Assembly (NCBI GenBank): GCA_025455345.1
Contig: JALOMS010000053.1
Location: 1 to 13,579 of the forward strand
Source: Thermoflexibacter sp.
GTDB taxonomy: Bacteria > Bacteroidota > Bacteroidia > Cytophagales > Thermoflexibacteraceae
DNA: 13,579 nt
Direction: 5' to 3'
In this document: in pieces, positions 5,450 through 12,354 of the stretch
Layout: each line of letters begins with the position of its first letter
How positions within the stretch are numbered: position 1 is the first letter of the stretch
The notes under the pieces: model-generated
Databases searched by the model: none
What the model saw: only the letters and a program-made list of their open reading frames with translations
Told to the model about the DNA's origin: nothing
Program-made: the position numbers and the translations under genes

Positions 5450-7105
5450 ATGAAAAAACAATACTTTTTTGTCTTAGGTATTTTTTTGTTAGGCTTTGCC
5501 TGTAACCCATCTAAAAAGCAGGTCGATTTGATTATCTTCAATACTAAAATTTATTCGGCAGATAGTAGCTTTACTACCCATGAGGCTTTGGTCGTCAAAG
5601 ATGGTAAAATCCTTGATATAGGAACAAGTAAAGCTATTTTAGAAAGTTATCAGTCAGAAAATCAATTAGATGGTACAGGAAAATTTATCTACCCAGGTTT
5701 TTATGACGCTCATTGTCATTTTTACAATTTGGGATATGCCATGCAACAAGTTGATTTGGTTGGGACTACTTCTTTCCAAGAAATAGTCCAAAAGTTAGTA
5801 GATTATAAACAACAAAACCCTGATAAACAGTGGATATTGGGACGAGGTTGGGACCAAAATGATTGGAAAAATCAAAGTTTCCCCAATCGCGATACCTTAG
5901 ATTTATTATTTCCAGAAACGCCTATTTATTTAGTTCGAATAGATGGGCATGCGGCTTTGGCAAATGGAGCAGCACTGAAGTTAGGACGGGCAGGCGAAAA
6001 ACCATTGATTGAAGGTGGACAAGTTACAGGAGGATTGGTAGAAACCAAAAATGGAAAAACGACGGGCATACTTATAGACAATGCCATGCGCTTAGTAAGT
6101 AGTGTGATACCTCCGCCGAATGAGCAGGAAATTAGACAAATATTGCTTACAGCACAGCAAACTTGCCTCGAAAATGGTCTGACTACCATCGCAGATGCAG
6201 GTCTTGGGAAAGAAATTATAGAACTCATAGACAAAATGCAGAAAGATAATGACTTGAAAATCAAAGTATATGCGATGGTAAGTGCCACCAGAGAAAATGT
6301 AGCACATTTTATCAAAAAAGGTATCTATAAAACGGACAAACTGAATGTACGCTCTTTCAAAATCTATGCTGATGGTGCCTTGGGTTCGAGAGGGGCTTGC
6401 CTCATAAAACCGTATAATGATGACCCCAAAACCACAGGCTTTTTGCTTGCGCGCCCAGATGAGTTAGAGGCTAATTTTCAATTGATTGCCAATAGTAACT
6501 TCCAAGCAAATACTCACGCTATCGGGGATTCTGCCAATAGAATTATCTTAGATATGTATGGAAAAATGCTTAAAGGAACTAATGATAGACGCTGGAGAAT
6601 AGAACATGCACAGGTAGTTTCACAAGAAGATTTCGTTAAATTTAAGCAATATAATATTATTCCATCTGTCCAACCTACGCATTGTACCTCTGATATGTAT
6701 TGGGCGGGTGCGCGTTTGGGTTTTCCAAGAGTCAAGACTGCGTATGCTTATCAGCAATTATACGAACAAAACAAAATATTAGCATTGGGGAGTGATTTTC
6801 CAGTAGAGGCTGTCAATCCATTGTTTGGTTTTCATGCGGCTGTTGCGCGACAAGACGCAAAGAACGAGCCTAAAGAGGGCTTTCAAATGGAAAATGCTAT
6901 CAGTAGAGAAAATGCCCTGAGAGGTATGACTATATGGGCGGCGTATGCCAATTTTGAGGAAAATGAAAGGGGAAGTATAGAAAAAGGCAAACAAGCAGAT
7001 TTTGTGATTTTAGAAAAAGACCTGATGACTACTGACAAAGAAGAACTTAGAGCCATAAAAGTTCTTCAAACATATATCAATGGCGAAAAGGTCTGGGGAA
7101 AATGA
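5450..7105 (+). CDS. YtcJ-like amidohydrolase, putative lipoprotein
   Basis: This 551-residue metal-dependent hydrolase belongs to the amidohydrolase-3 (YtcJ) group. The N-terminus MKKQYFFVLGIFLLGFAC is a lipoprotein-type signal with Cys18 as probable lipidation site, although -3 is Gly rather than the usual Leu, so export is likely and anchoring less certain. Metal-site landmarks are DAHCHF (H88, H90), FKIYADGALGSRGA (K304, in the usual position of the bridging lysine), THAIGD (H356), EHAQ (H386) and GSDFPVE (D449). The C-terminal KGKQADFVILEKD strand closes the flanking beta-sandwich typical of the superfamily. Relatives hydrolyse C-N bonds in varied small molecules, and the substrate cannot be told here. 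It appears to be monocistronic and ends at a strong bidirectional terminator. Confidence 0.9.
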   Translation: MKKQYFFVLGIFLLGFACNPSKKQVDLIIFNTKIYSADSSFTTHEALVVKDGKILDIGTSKAILESYQSENQLDGTGKFIYPGFYDAHCHFYNLGYAMQQVDLVGTTSFQEIVQKLVDYKQQNPDKQWILGRGWDQNDWKNQSFPNRDTLDLLFPETPIYLVRIDGHAALANGAALKLGRAGEKPLIEGGQVTGGLVETKNGKTTGILIDNAMRLVSSVIPPPNEQEIRQILLTAQQTCLENGLTTIADAGLGKEIIELIDKMQKDNDLKIKVYAMVSATRENVAHFIKKGIYKTDKLNVRSFKIYADGALGSRGACLIKPYNDDPKTTGFLLARPDELEANFQLIANSNFQANTHAIGDSANRIILDMYGKMLKGTNDRRWRIEHAQVVSQEDFVKFKQYNIIPSVQPTHCTSDMYWAGARLGFPRVKTAYAYQQLYEQNKILALGSDFPVEAVNPLFGFHAAVARQDAKNEPKEGFQMENAISRENALRGMTIWAAYANFEENERGSIEKGKQADFVILEKDLMTTDKEELRAIKVLQTYINGEKVWGK

Positions 7106-7115
7106 GATGAAATGA

Positions 7116-7147
7116 AAAACCCTTTGCATATACAAGCAAAGGGTTTT
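7116..7147. terminator. Bidirectional terminator between amidohydrolase and rpoD
   Basis: AAAACCCTTTGC (7116-7127) and GCAAAGGGTTTT (7136-7147) form a perfect 12-bp stem over an 8-base loop. The stem supplies T-runs on both strands: TTTT on plus and TTTTTCATTT on minus. It lies between the convergent stop codons of the amidohydrolase and rpoD and serves both. Confidence 0.9.
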
Positions 7148-7177
7148 GATAATCAATAATTTAAGTATGTATTATCC

Positions 7178-8041
7178 TTATCCTAAATAAGTTTTAAGAG
7201 CTTTGCTACGAGAGGTATGCCTCAATCTACGAATGGCTTTCTCTTTAATCTGCCTCACGCGCTCGCGAGTAAGGTTAAACTTTTCACCAATTTCTTCTAA
7301 TGTCATAGCATGCTCTCCATTCAATCCAAAGTACAAAGCAACTACATCGGCTTCTCTTTGGGTAAGTGTGGATAATGCTCTTTGGACTTCTCTACGCAAG
7401 GAATCAGTCATTAGCCCTGTATCTGGTTTTTCTTCTCCATCATTTTCTAATACGTCCAAAAGGTTATTTTCCTCACCTTGAGCAAAAGGCGCGTCCATAG
7501 AAACGTGCCTACCTGAAATTTTCATAGTATCTACTACCTCTGAGGTAGGTAAGTCAAGCACCTCTGCCAACTCGTCAGGAGAAGGTTCTCTTTCAAATCT
7601 TTGCTCTAATTCTGAAAAAGTTTTAGAAATTTTATTGAGTGAACCAACTCTATTCAATGGTAAACGAACGATACGTGATTGCTCTGCCAATGCTTGCAAG
7701 ATAGACTGTCTAATCCACCAAACAGCATAAGAGATAAACTTAAAGCCTCTGGTTTCATCAAAGCGTTGAGCGGCTTTGATAAGACCCAAATTTCCTTCAT
7801 TAATCAAATCACCTAAAGACAGACCTTGATTTTGGTATTGTTTAGCGACAGAAACAACAAAACGAAGATTCGCTTTAGTCAATCTTTCTAAAGCCAACTG
7901 GTCGCCTTCGCGGATTCTTTTCGCTAATTCTACCTCTTCGTCTGGAGAAAGCAAATCAACTTTGCCAATTTCTTGTAAGTATTTATCAAGGGATTGGCTT
8001 TCTCTATTGGTAATTTGTTTACTGATTTTAAGCTGTCTCAT
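7178..8041 (-). CDS. rpoD: RNA polymerase primary sigma factor (sigma-70, SigA/RpoD)
   Basis: This 287-residue protein has region 1.2 (about 18-50), region 2 with LTKANLRFVVSVAKQY and GFKFISYAVWWIRQSI (about 52-115), the region 3 linker (QSRIVRLPLNRVGSLNKI onwards) and region 4 with the helix-turn-helix MTLEEIGEKFNLTRERVRQI (246-265). It has no region 1.1, and its length is that of the Bacteroidota primary sigma factor, which reads TAnnTTTG/TTTG promoters. Other promoters in this window fit that preference. It is transcribed alone: 159 bp separate it from pnp, and the hairpin at 7116-7147 ends it. I found no good promoter match in its own upstream gap. Confidence 0.95.
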   Translation of the reverse strand: MRQLKISKQITNRESQSLDKYLQEIGKVDLLSPDEEVELAKRIREGDQLALERLTKANLRFVVSVAKQYQNQGLSLGDLINEGNLGLIKAAQRFDETRGFKFISYAVWWIRQSILQALAEQSRIVRLPLNRVGSLNKISKTFSELEQRFEREPSPDELAEVLDLPTSEVVDTMKISGRHVSMDAPFAQGEENNLLDVLENDGEEKPDTGLMTDSLRREVQRALSTLTQREADVVALYFGLNGEHAMTLEEIGEKFNLTRERVRQIKEKAIRRLRHTSRSKALKTYLG

Positions 8042-8152
8042 CTATGTAACAATATTTTATATTTTGTAAAAGCTATAACAAGTAAAAAAACCAAATGGTT
8101 TCTAATCAAGTTTAATTTTAGAAAAAATCAAAAAAGAAACAAGAATCTTAAC

Positions 8153-8203
8153 TTATAAAAAAGAGATTCTATACTTAACATAGATAGAACGAGTTAAGTT
8201 CTA
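8153..8203 (-). terminator. Possible weak terminator of pnp
   Basis: TAGAAC (8185-8190) and GTTCTA (8198-8203) form a perfect 6-bp stem that includes the pnp stop codon. An alternative stem pairs CTTAAC (8174-8179) with GTTAAG (8193-8198). On the minus strand a CTCTTTTTTATAAG tract (8153-8166) follows, but 20 bases away, so the signal is not classical. Apart from this, the 159-bp gap before rpoD shows only AT-rich sequence. Confidence 0.3.
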
Positions 8204-10423
8204 TTTTCTGTTTCTATCATGTTCTTTTTTTTTGTCCTGAGAATAGTTTTTATTTCCACCACCGCTATAGCCTCCGTGTCCACCACTTTTACTACTTACT
8301 CCTTCTGGTTTAGGTAACAATACTTTTCGCGACAAGCGGTATTTCCCTGTTTTTTTATCTACTTCTATTAGTTTTACTTTGATTTCTTCACCTACTTCTA
8401 AGACTCCGTCCATATTCTCCAAACGTTCCCATTTAATTTCAGAGATATGGAGCAAGCCTTCTTTGCCTCTGATAAACTCTACAAATGCTCCAAATGGTTG
8501 TATAGATTTTACTATTCCATCATATACTTCGCCTACCTCGGGTTCTGTTACAATAGTTTTTACTCTGGCGTATGCTTTTTCCATAGCGATTTTATTGACT
8601 GCAAAGATGCTTACTAAACCATGAGTTGGTTTTTCTTCTATAATCACCGTAGCACCAGATTCTTTTTGTATTTCTTGTACTATTTTGCCACCAGGTCCTA
8701 TTACGGCTCCGATTAGTTCTGTTGGGATTTGGATTGCTACTACTCTTGGTGCTTGTGGTTTATAATCTGGTCTTGGTGCGGTAATAGCTTTACTCATTTC
8801 TCCGAGGATATGCAATCTACCTCTTTTGGCTTGTGCCAATGCTTCAGCCAAAACCTCGTAAGAAAGACCATCTACCTTGATGTCCATCTGACAGGCTGTA
8901 ATGCCATTGATTGTGCCTGTTACTTTGAAGTCCATATCCCCTAAGTGGTCTTCATCGCCTAATATATCCGATAAAATAGCATACTTACCTGTCGTAGGGT
9001 CTGAAATCATACCCATCGCAATTCCTGAAACAGGTGCTTTGATAGGTACACCTGCGTCCATCAAAGCTAAAGCCCCTGCACATACTGTCGCCATAGAAGA
9101 AGAACCATTGGATTCTAAAATATCAGAAACAACACGAATAGTATAAGGATTCTGCTCATCGGTAGGGATTACTTTTTTCAAGGCACGCATTGCTAAGTTG
9201 CCATGCCCTACTTCTCTACGACCGGGTGCGCGGTTAGGCTTTACCTCTCCTGTAGAGTAGGCAGGGAAGTTGTAATGCAAGATAAATTTGTTATATCCTG
9301 TAATAACTGCTCCATCTATCATTTGCTCATCTAACTTTGTCCCCAAAGTAACTGTACTCAGTGATTGAGTTTCTCCTCTGGTAAAAACGGCAGACCCATG
9401 TGGCATAGGCAGATAATCTACCTCGCACCAAATCGGTCTAATGTCTTCCTTGCTTCGACCGTCTAATCTCAATCCTTCATTTAGGGCTAAGTCTCTTGCA
9501 GCTTTTTTATGTATATCGTGAAAATATCTGGCAGCAATCTTTTTATCTACAGTAGTATCTTCGGGTAAGGACGCAAAATATTCTTCCTCGATAGCATTGA
9601 ATGAGTCGCTTCGCAATTGTTTGTTAGCTATGCAAGATTTTGCTACTTCATAATACCTTTGATAGTATGTATCAAATAATTGTTTTTTTAGTTCTTCGTC
9701 CTCTTTTATATGATTATATGCTCGTTTTTGTGTTTTACCTACCATTTCAGTAAGTTCTAACTGCGCTTTACAATGGATTTTGATGGCTTCATGGGCTATC
9801 TTTAGGGCTTCTAACATTTCTTCCTCGGATGCCTCATTACACTCACCCTCGACCATCAAAATATTGTCCATAGAAGCGGCTACCATCAGGTCTAAGTCTG
9901 CTTTTTCTATCTTATCTCTTGTTGGATTTATGATATACTCTCCTTCGCATTTGATAACACGCACCTCTGAAATAGGTCCTCCAAAAGGAATATCTGAAAC
10001 TGCAAGTGCGGAAGAGGCGGCTAATGCCGCAAGTGCGTCGGGAGCATCTTGGTTATCTGCCGAAAGTAGAATCACATTGATTTGTGTTTCAGCAACATAG
10101 TTGTCAGGGAATAAAGGACGAATCGCCCTATCCACCAAACGGCTAATCAAAATTTCATAGTCAGAAAGTTTACCTTCTCTTTTCAGAAAGCCTCCAGGTA
10201 TCCTACCTGTAGCCGCATATTTCTCTTGATAATCAACGGAGAGCGGAAAAAAGCCAGCATCTTCTTTCACTTCTTTGAGGGAAACAACAGTAGCAAGTAA
10301 GATAGTATTATTCATGCGGACTACTACTGAGCCATCAGCTTGGCGGGCTAATTTGCCTGTTTCTATGGTAATCTTTTGACCATCAGGCATTTCTATCGTT
10401 TTAATAATTGCTTGTGATTGCAT
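8201..10423 (-). CDS. pnp: Polyribonucleotide nucleotidyltransferase (PNPase)
   Basis: This 740-residue phosphorolytic 3'-5' exoribonuclease is a trimeric enzyme of mRNA decay and RNA quality control. Domains in order: first RNase PH core (about 10-225, with AATGRIPGGFLKREGKLSDY and RAIRPLFP), alpha-helical linker, second catalytic RNase PH core (about 320-560, with APGRREVGHGNLAMRAL and the acidic DMD at 496-498), KH domain (IGAVIGPGGKIVQEIQ) and S1 domain (VGEVYDGIVKSIQPFGAFVEF to RLSRK). A Gly/Lys-rich disordered tail (SSKSGGHGGYSGGG onwards) follows, as is common in Bacteroidota. rpsO lies 148 bp upstream on the same strand, the classical rpsO-pnp order. No separate promoter was seen in that gap, so cotranscription is likely. 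Hairpins there could control the read-through. Confidence 0.97.
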   Translation of the reverse strand: MQSQAIIKTIEMPDGQKITIETGKLARQADGSVVVRMNNTILLATVVSLKEVKEDAGFFPLSVDYQEKYAATGRIPGGFLKREGKLSDYEILISRLVDRAIRPLFPDNYVAETQINVILLSADNQDAPDALAALAASSALAVSDIPFGGPISEVRVIKCEGEYIINPTRDKIEKADLDLMVAASMDNILMVEGECNEASEEEMLEALKIAHEAIKIHCKAQLELTEMVGKTQKRAYNHIKEDEELKKQLFDTYYQRYYEVAKSCIANKQLRSDSFNAIEEEYFASLPEDTTVDKKIAARYFHDIHKKAARDLALNEGLRLDGRSKEDIRPIWCEVDYLPMPHGSAVFTRGETQSLSTVTLGTKLDEQMIDGAVITGYNKFILHYNFPAYSTGEVKPNRAPGRREVGHGNLAMRALKKVIPTDEQNPYTIRVVSDILESNGSSSMATVCAGALALMDAGVPIKAPVSGIAMGMISDPTTGKYAILSDILGDEDHLGDMDFKVTGTINGITACQMDIKVDGLSYEVLAEALAQAKRGRLHILGEMSKAITAPRPDYKPQAPRVVAIQIPTELIGAVIGPGGKIVQEIQKESGATVIIEEKPTHGLVSIFAVNKIAMEKAYARVKTIVTEPEVGEVYDGIVKSIQPFGAFVEFIRGKEGLLHISEIKWERLENMDGVLEVGEEIKVKLIEVDKKTGKYRLSRKVLLPKPEGVSSKSGGHGGYSGGGNKNYSQDKKKEHDRNRK

Positions 10424-10505
10424 CTATGACCTTAGTTAAATTTCTTGTTTTGGAAAGTCGCGTATATTTCTTTCGTATTGGGTAAGCAATAAGTAAATCA
10501 AATGA

Positions 10506-10553
10506 GCTATTGCCTATAATAGCAAAAGGGGAATCTCCAATTGGGAGACTCCC
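10506..10553 (-). terminator. Tandem hairpins between rpsO and pnp (attenuator or processing site)
   Basis: GCTATT (10506-10511) pairs with AATAGC (10518-10523). Next to it GGGA-A-TCTCC (10529-10538) pairs with GGAGA-C-TCCC (10544-10553), 9 pairs with one mismatch. In the direction of transcription the GC-rich hairpin comes first, 18 bases after the rpsO stop, and only CTTTTGC follows, so termination would be partial. In E. coli this gap holds an rpsO terminator and an RNase III site through which PNPase controls itself. A similar role here is inference. Confidence 0.5.
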
Positions 10554-10571
10554 TATTTACGTTTATATTGT

Positions 10572-10859
10572 TTATTTTCTAATTTCTAACTGGGCAATAA
10601 TCGCTCTATATCTGTTAATATCTTTCTTATAAAGATAATTTAATAAACTTTTTCTTTTACCTACTAACTTTAACAAGCCTAAGCGAGAAGAGTGGTCTTT
10701 AGGATTGTTTTTCAAGTGTCCTGTTACGTGATTAATTCTTTGTGTGAAAAGTGCAATTTGTGCTTCTGGAGAGCCTGTATCTGCTTTTGCTTTTTCAAAA
10801 CCGTACTTTTCAAAAATTTCTTGCTTTTTTTCTTTTGGTAAATAACGTAAATAACGCAT
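10572..10859 (-). CDS. rpsO: 30S ribosomal protein S15
   Basis: This 95-residue protein is S15, a primary 16S rRNA-binding protein (central domain, three-way junction of h20-h22). Clear family signatures are KADTGSPEAQIALFTQRINHVTGHLKNNPKDHSSRLGLLKLVGKRKSLLNYL. The usual length is about 89. The excess is at the N-terminus, where MRYLRYLPKEKK carries RYL twice through a 9-bp tandem duplication (10839-10856), while relatives read M-x-YL-x-KEKK. The ATG at 10857-10859 is the only sensible start in the frame just upstream. It is driven by a near-consensus promoter at 10963-10993 through a structured leader. pnp lies downstream. Confidence 0.96.
   Translation of the reverse strand: MRYLRYLPKEKKQEIFEKYGFEKAKADTGSPEAQIALFTQRINHVTGHLKNNPKDHSSRLGLLKLVGKRKSLLNYLYKKDINRYRAIIAQLEIRK
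10839..10856 (-). repeat. 9-bp in-frame tandem duplication at the rpsO start
   Basis: TAAATAACG occurs twice in direct succession (10839-10847, 10848-10856) immediately after the start codon, encoding RYL-RYL. The reading frame is kept. Confidence 0.85.
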
Positions 10860-10884
10860 TGTTAAAATTTTAGATTTTACGATA

Positions 10885-10930
10885 GATTATCAGTGAGCAT
10901 GTAAGCAACATATTCTCACCAATAATTATC
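10885..10930 (-). promoter_or_regulatory. Structured rpsO leader, candidate S15 autoregulatory RNA
   Basis: In the predicted untranslated leader, GTGAG (10893-10897) pairs with CTCAC (10915-10919) and inner ATGT (10899-10902) pairs with ACAT (10908-10911). A G-U pair extends the stem, and the AT-rich flanks 10885-10891 and 10922-10930 are partly complementary. The element ends about 25 bases before the start codon. S15 represses its own mRNA in several bacteria through unrelated leader structures. The link here is inference from position. Confidence 0.4.
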
Positions 10931-10962
10931 AAGTTGTGAAATATTGTTTTTAAAACGGACTG

Positions 10963-10993
10963 CAAAGTTATTAACTCTTTGCGGATAAACAAA
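10963..10993 (-). promoter_or_regulatory. Strong Bacteroidota promoter for rpsO(-pnp)
   Basis: On the minus strand TTTG (10990-10993), a 19-base spacer, then TAACTTTG (10963-10970): an exact match to TTTG-N19-TAnnTTTG. Transcription would start near 10956, leaving a leader of about 97 bases. Confidence 0.75.
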
Positions 10994-11024
10994 TTTTTTT
11001 TCTAAAACATTATGTGATTTAATA

Positions 11025-11054
11025 TTGGTCTTATGGTTTTCGCTATTAAATTTG
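11025..11054 (+). promoter_or_regulatory. Promoter for the McrB-like gene
   Basis: TTG (11025-11027), 19 bases, then TAAATTTG (11047-11054), matching TAnnTTTG. The start of transcription near 11061 would lie about 20 bases before the ATG at 11083. It fires away from the rpsO promoter. Confidence 0.5.
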
Positions 11055-11082
11055 CTAAAACAAATCAGTACCTCAATACAAA

Positions 11083-12354
11083 ATGCCATCATCAAATATT
11101 ATCTTCTACGGAACATCAGGCACAGGAAAAACCTATCAATCTGTGGTAAAGGCATTGGAAATCATTGCAGGAGTAGCGCATTATGACCAACAACTCTATG
11201 AATATTATCACAGATTGGGACAGATTGAGTTTGTGAGCTTTCATCAATCTTTTTCTTATCAAGAATTTGTAGAAGGTATTAGTGCAGAAACGCAAGGCAA
11301 GCATATACGCTATTTTGTCAAAGATGGTATATTCAAAATCATCTCACAGAGGGCTTTAGAAAATCAGCAATTGGCACAGCAACAGGCAGATTTAGTGCCT
11401 TTTGAAAAAGTTTTTGATGTTTTCATGTTACCTATTTTTGAAGGGAAACAGGAAAAAATAGAAATCAAAATGCAGCATAAGTCATTTTATGTGGTTGCGG
11501 ACAATGGAGATACAATTGACATAGAAAATCATGCAAGAAATCCTTATTATTCCTTGAATAAGAAGGTATTAAGAGATAGATACTTGACAGGCTCTCTCAA
11601 GACAGACAAGCGTTATACGCATTGGTACAACTTCTTCGCAATAGAACTTCTCAAAATAGCAAAGAAATGGCAAGAAGAACGGGAAAAAATAGCCCCTCAA
11701 AATTTTGTCATCATCATTGACGAGATTAACAGAGCCAATATTTCCAAAGTCTTCGGAGAACTTCTCACTTTAATCGAAGAAAGCAAGCGAATAGGCGCAG
11801 ATGAAGCTAAAACAGTTCGCCTCCCCTATTCAAATGATGATTTTGGTATTCCCAAAAATCTTTACATCATAGGAACGATGAATACTTCTGACCGTTCTAT
11901 TGCTCATTTGGACATTGCGCTAAGGCGTAGATTTGAGTTTATAGAAATGCCTACTCGCCCAGAACTGCTCACAGGAAAAATCATAGATGGCATAGACTTA
12001 GAAAAATTATTAAAAAGAATCAATGAAAGGATTACCTTCCTCTCTGACCAAAATCATGCAATAGGGCATACTTTTTTTTATAACATAGAAAATATAGAAC
12101 AGTTAGCCCAATTATTCGTTTTTAGGCTAATCCCTCTCTTACAAGAATATTTTTATGACCAATGGGAAAAGATAGCCATGATATTGAGTAATAAAAATGG
12201 AGATTGCGATTTCTTAGAAAATAATTTGCTCAAATCTATTGATTTATTCCATAAAAATTGCGATAATAGCGGTTTCCAAGAAAAAACAACCTATTATACC
12301 AAGACTTGGACTGCTCTTATTGATAAAAAAATCTATCAAAGCATCTATGAATAA
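11083..12354 (+). CDS. McrB-like AAA+ NTPase without DNA-binding domain
   Basis: This 423-residue protein consists almost wholly of a McrB-type AAA+ module. Walker A is GTSGTGKT (10-17), and FVSFHQSFSYQEFVEGI is the family's beta-hairpin region. An insertion with LNKKVLRDRYLTG follows. Walker B is FVIIIDEINRANISKVFGEL (about 208-227), with the NRAN motif typical of McrB. The sensor is GTMNTSDRS (264-272), the arginine-finger region ALRRRFEF (279-286), and the lid IGHTFFYNIENIEQLAQLF onwards. In McrBC the ring hydrolyses GTP and drives the McrC nuclease against modified DNA. The N-terminal modified-base-binding domain is missing here. No mcrC follows: instead a membrane phosphatase gene overlaps by 8 bases. 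Function is therefore open, with restriction, another defence role or a regulatory AAA+ all possible. Confidence 0.88.
   Translation: MPSSNIIFYGTSGTGKTYQSVVKALEIIAGVAHYDQQLYEYYHRLGQIEFVSFHQSFSYQEFVEGISAETQGKHIRYFVKDGIFKIISQRALENQQLAQQQADLVPFEKVFDVFMLPIFEGKQEKIEIKMQHKSFYVVADNGDTIDIENHARNPYYSLNKKVLRDRYLTGSLKTDKRYTHWYNFFAIELLKIAKKWQEEREKIAPQNFVIIIDEINRANISKVFGELLTLIEESKRIGADEAKTVRLPYSNDDFGIPKNLYIIGTMNTSDRSIAHLDIALRRRFEFIEMPTRPELLTGKIIDGIDLEKLLKRINERITFLSDQNHAIGHTFFYNIENIEQLAQLFVFRLIPLLQEYFYDQWEKIAMILSNKNGDCDFLENNLLKSIDLFHKNCDNSGFQEKTTYYTKTWTALIDKKIYQSIYE

Noticed and set aside
5926..6315. Minus-strand protein of 129 residues inside the amidohydrolase gene
   Set aside because: It lies fully antisense to a gene whose metal-site motifs are in frame throughout, and its composition is that of a shadow frame.
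8201..8310. Low-complexity Gly/Lys tail of PNPase as a fused domain or repeat insertion
   Set aside because: Disordered basic Gly-rich tails are ordinary in PNPases of this phylum.
11083..12354. MoxR or dynein-like AAA+ assignment for the McrB-like protein
   Set aside because: The EINRAN motif, GTMNTSDRS and the FHQSFSYQEFVEG region together fit the McrB group better.
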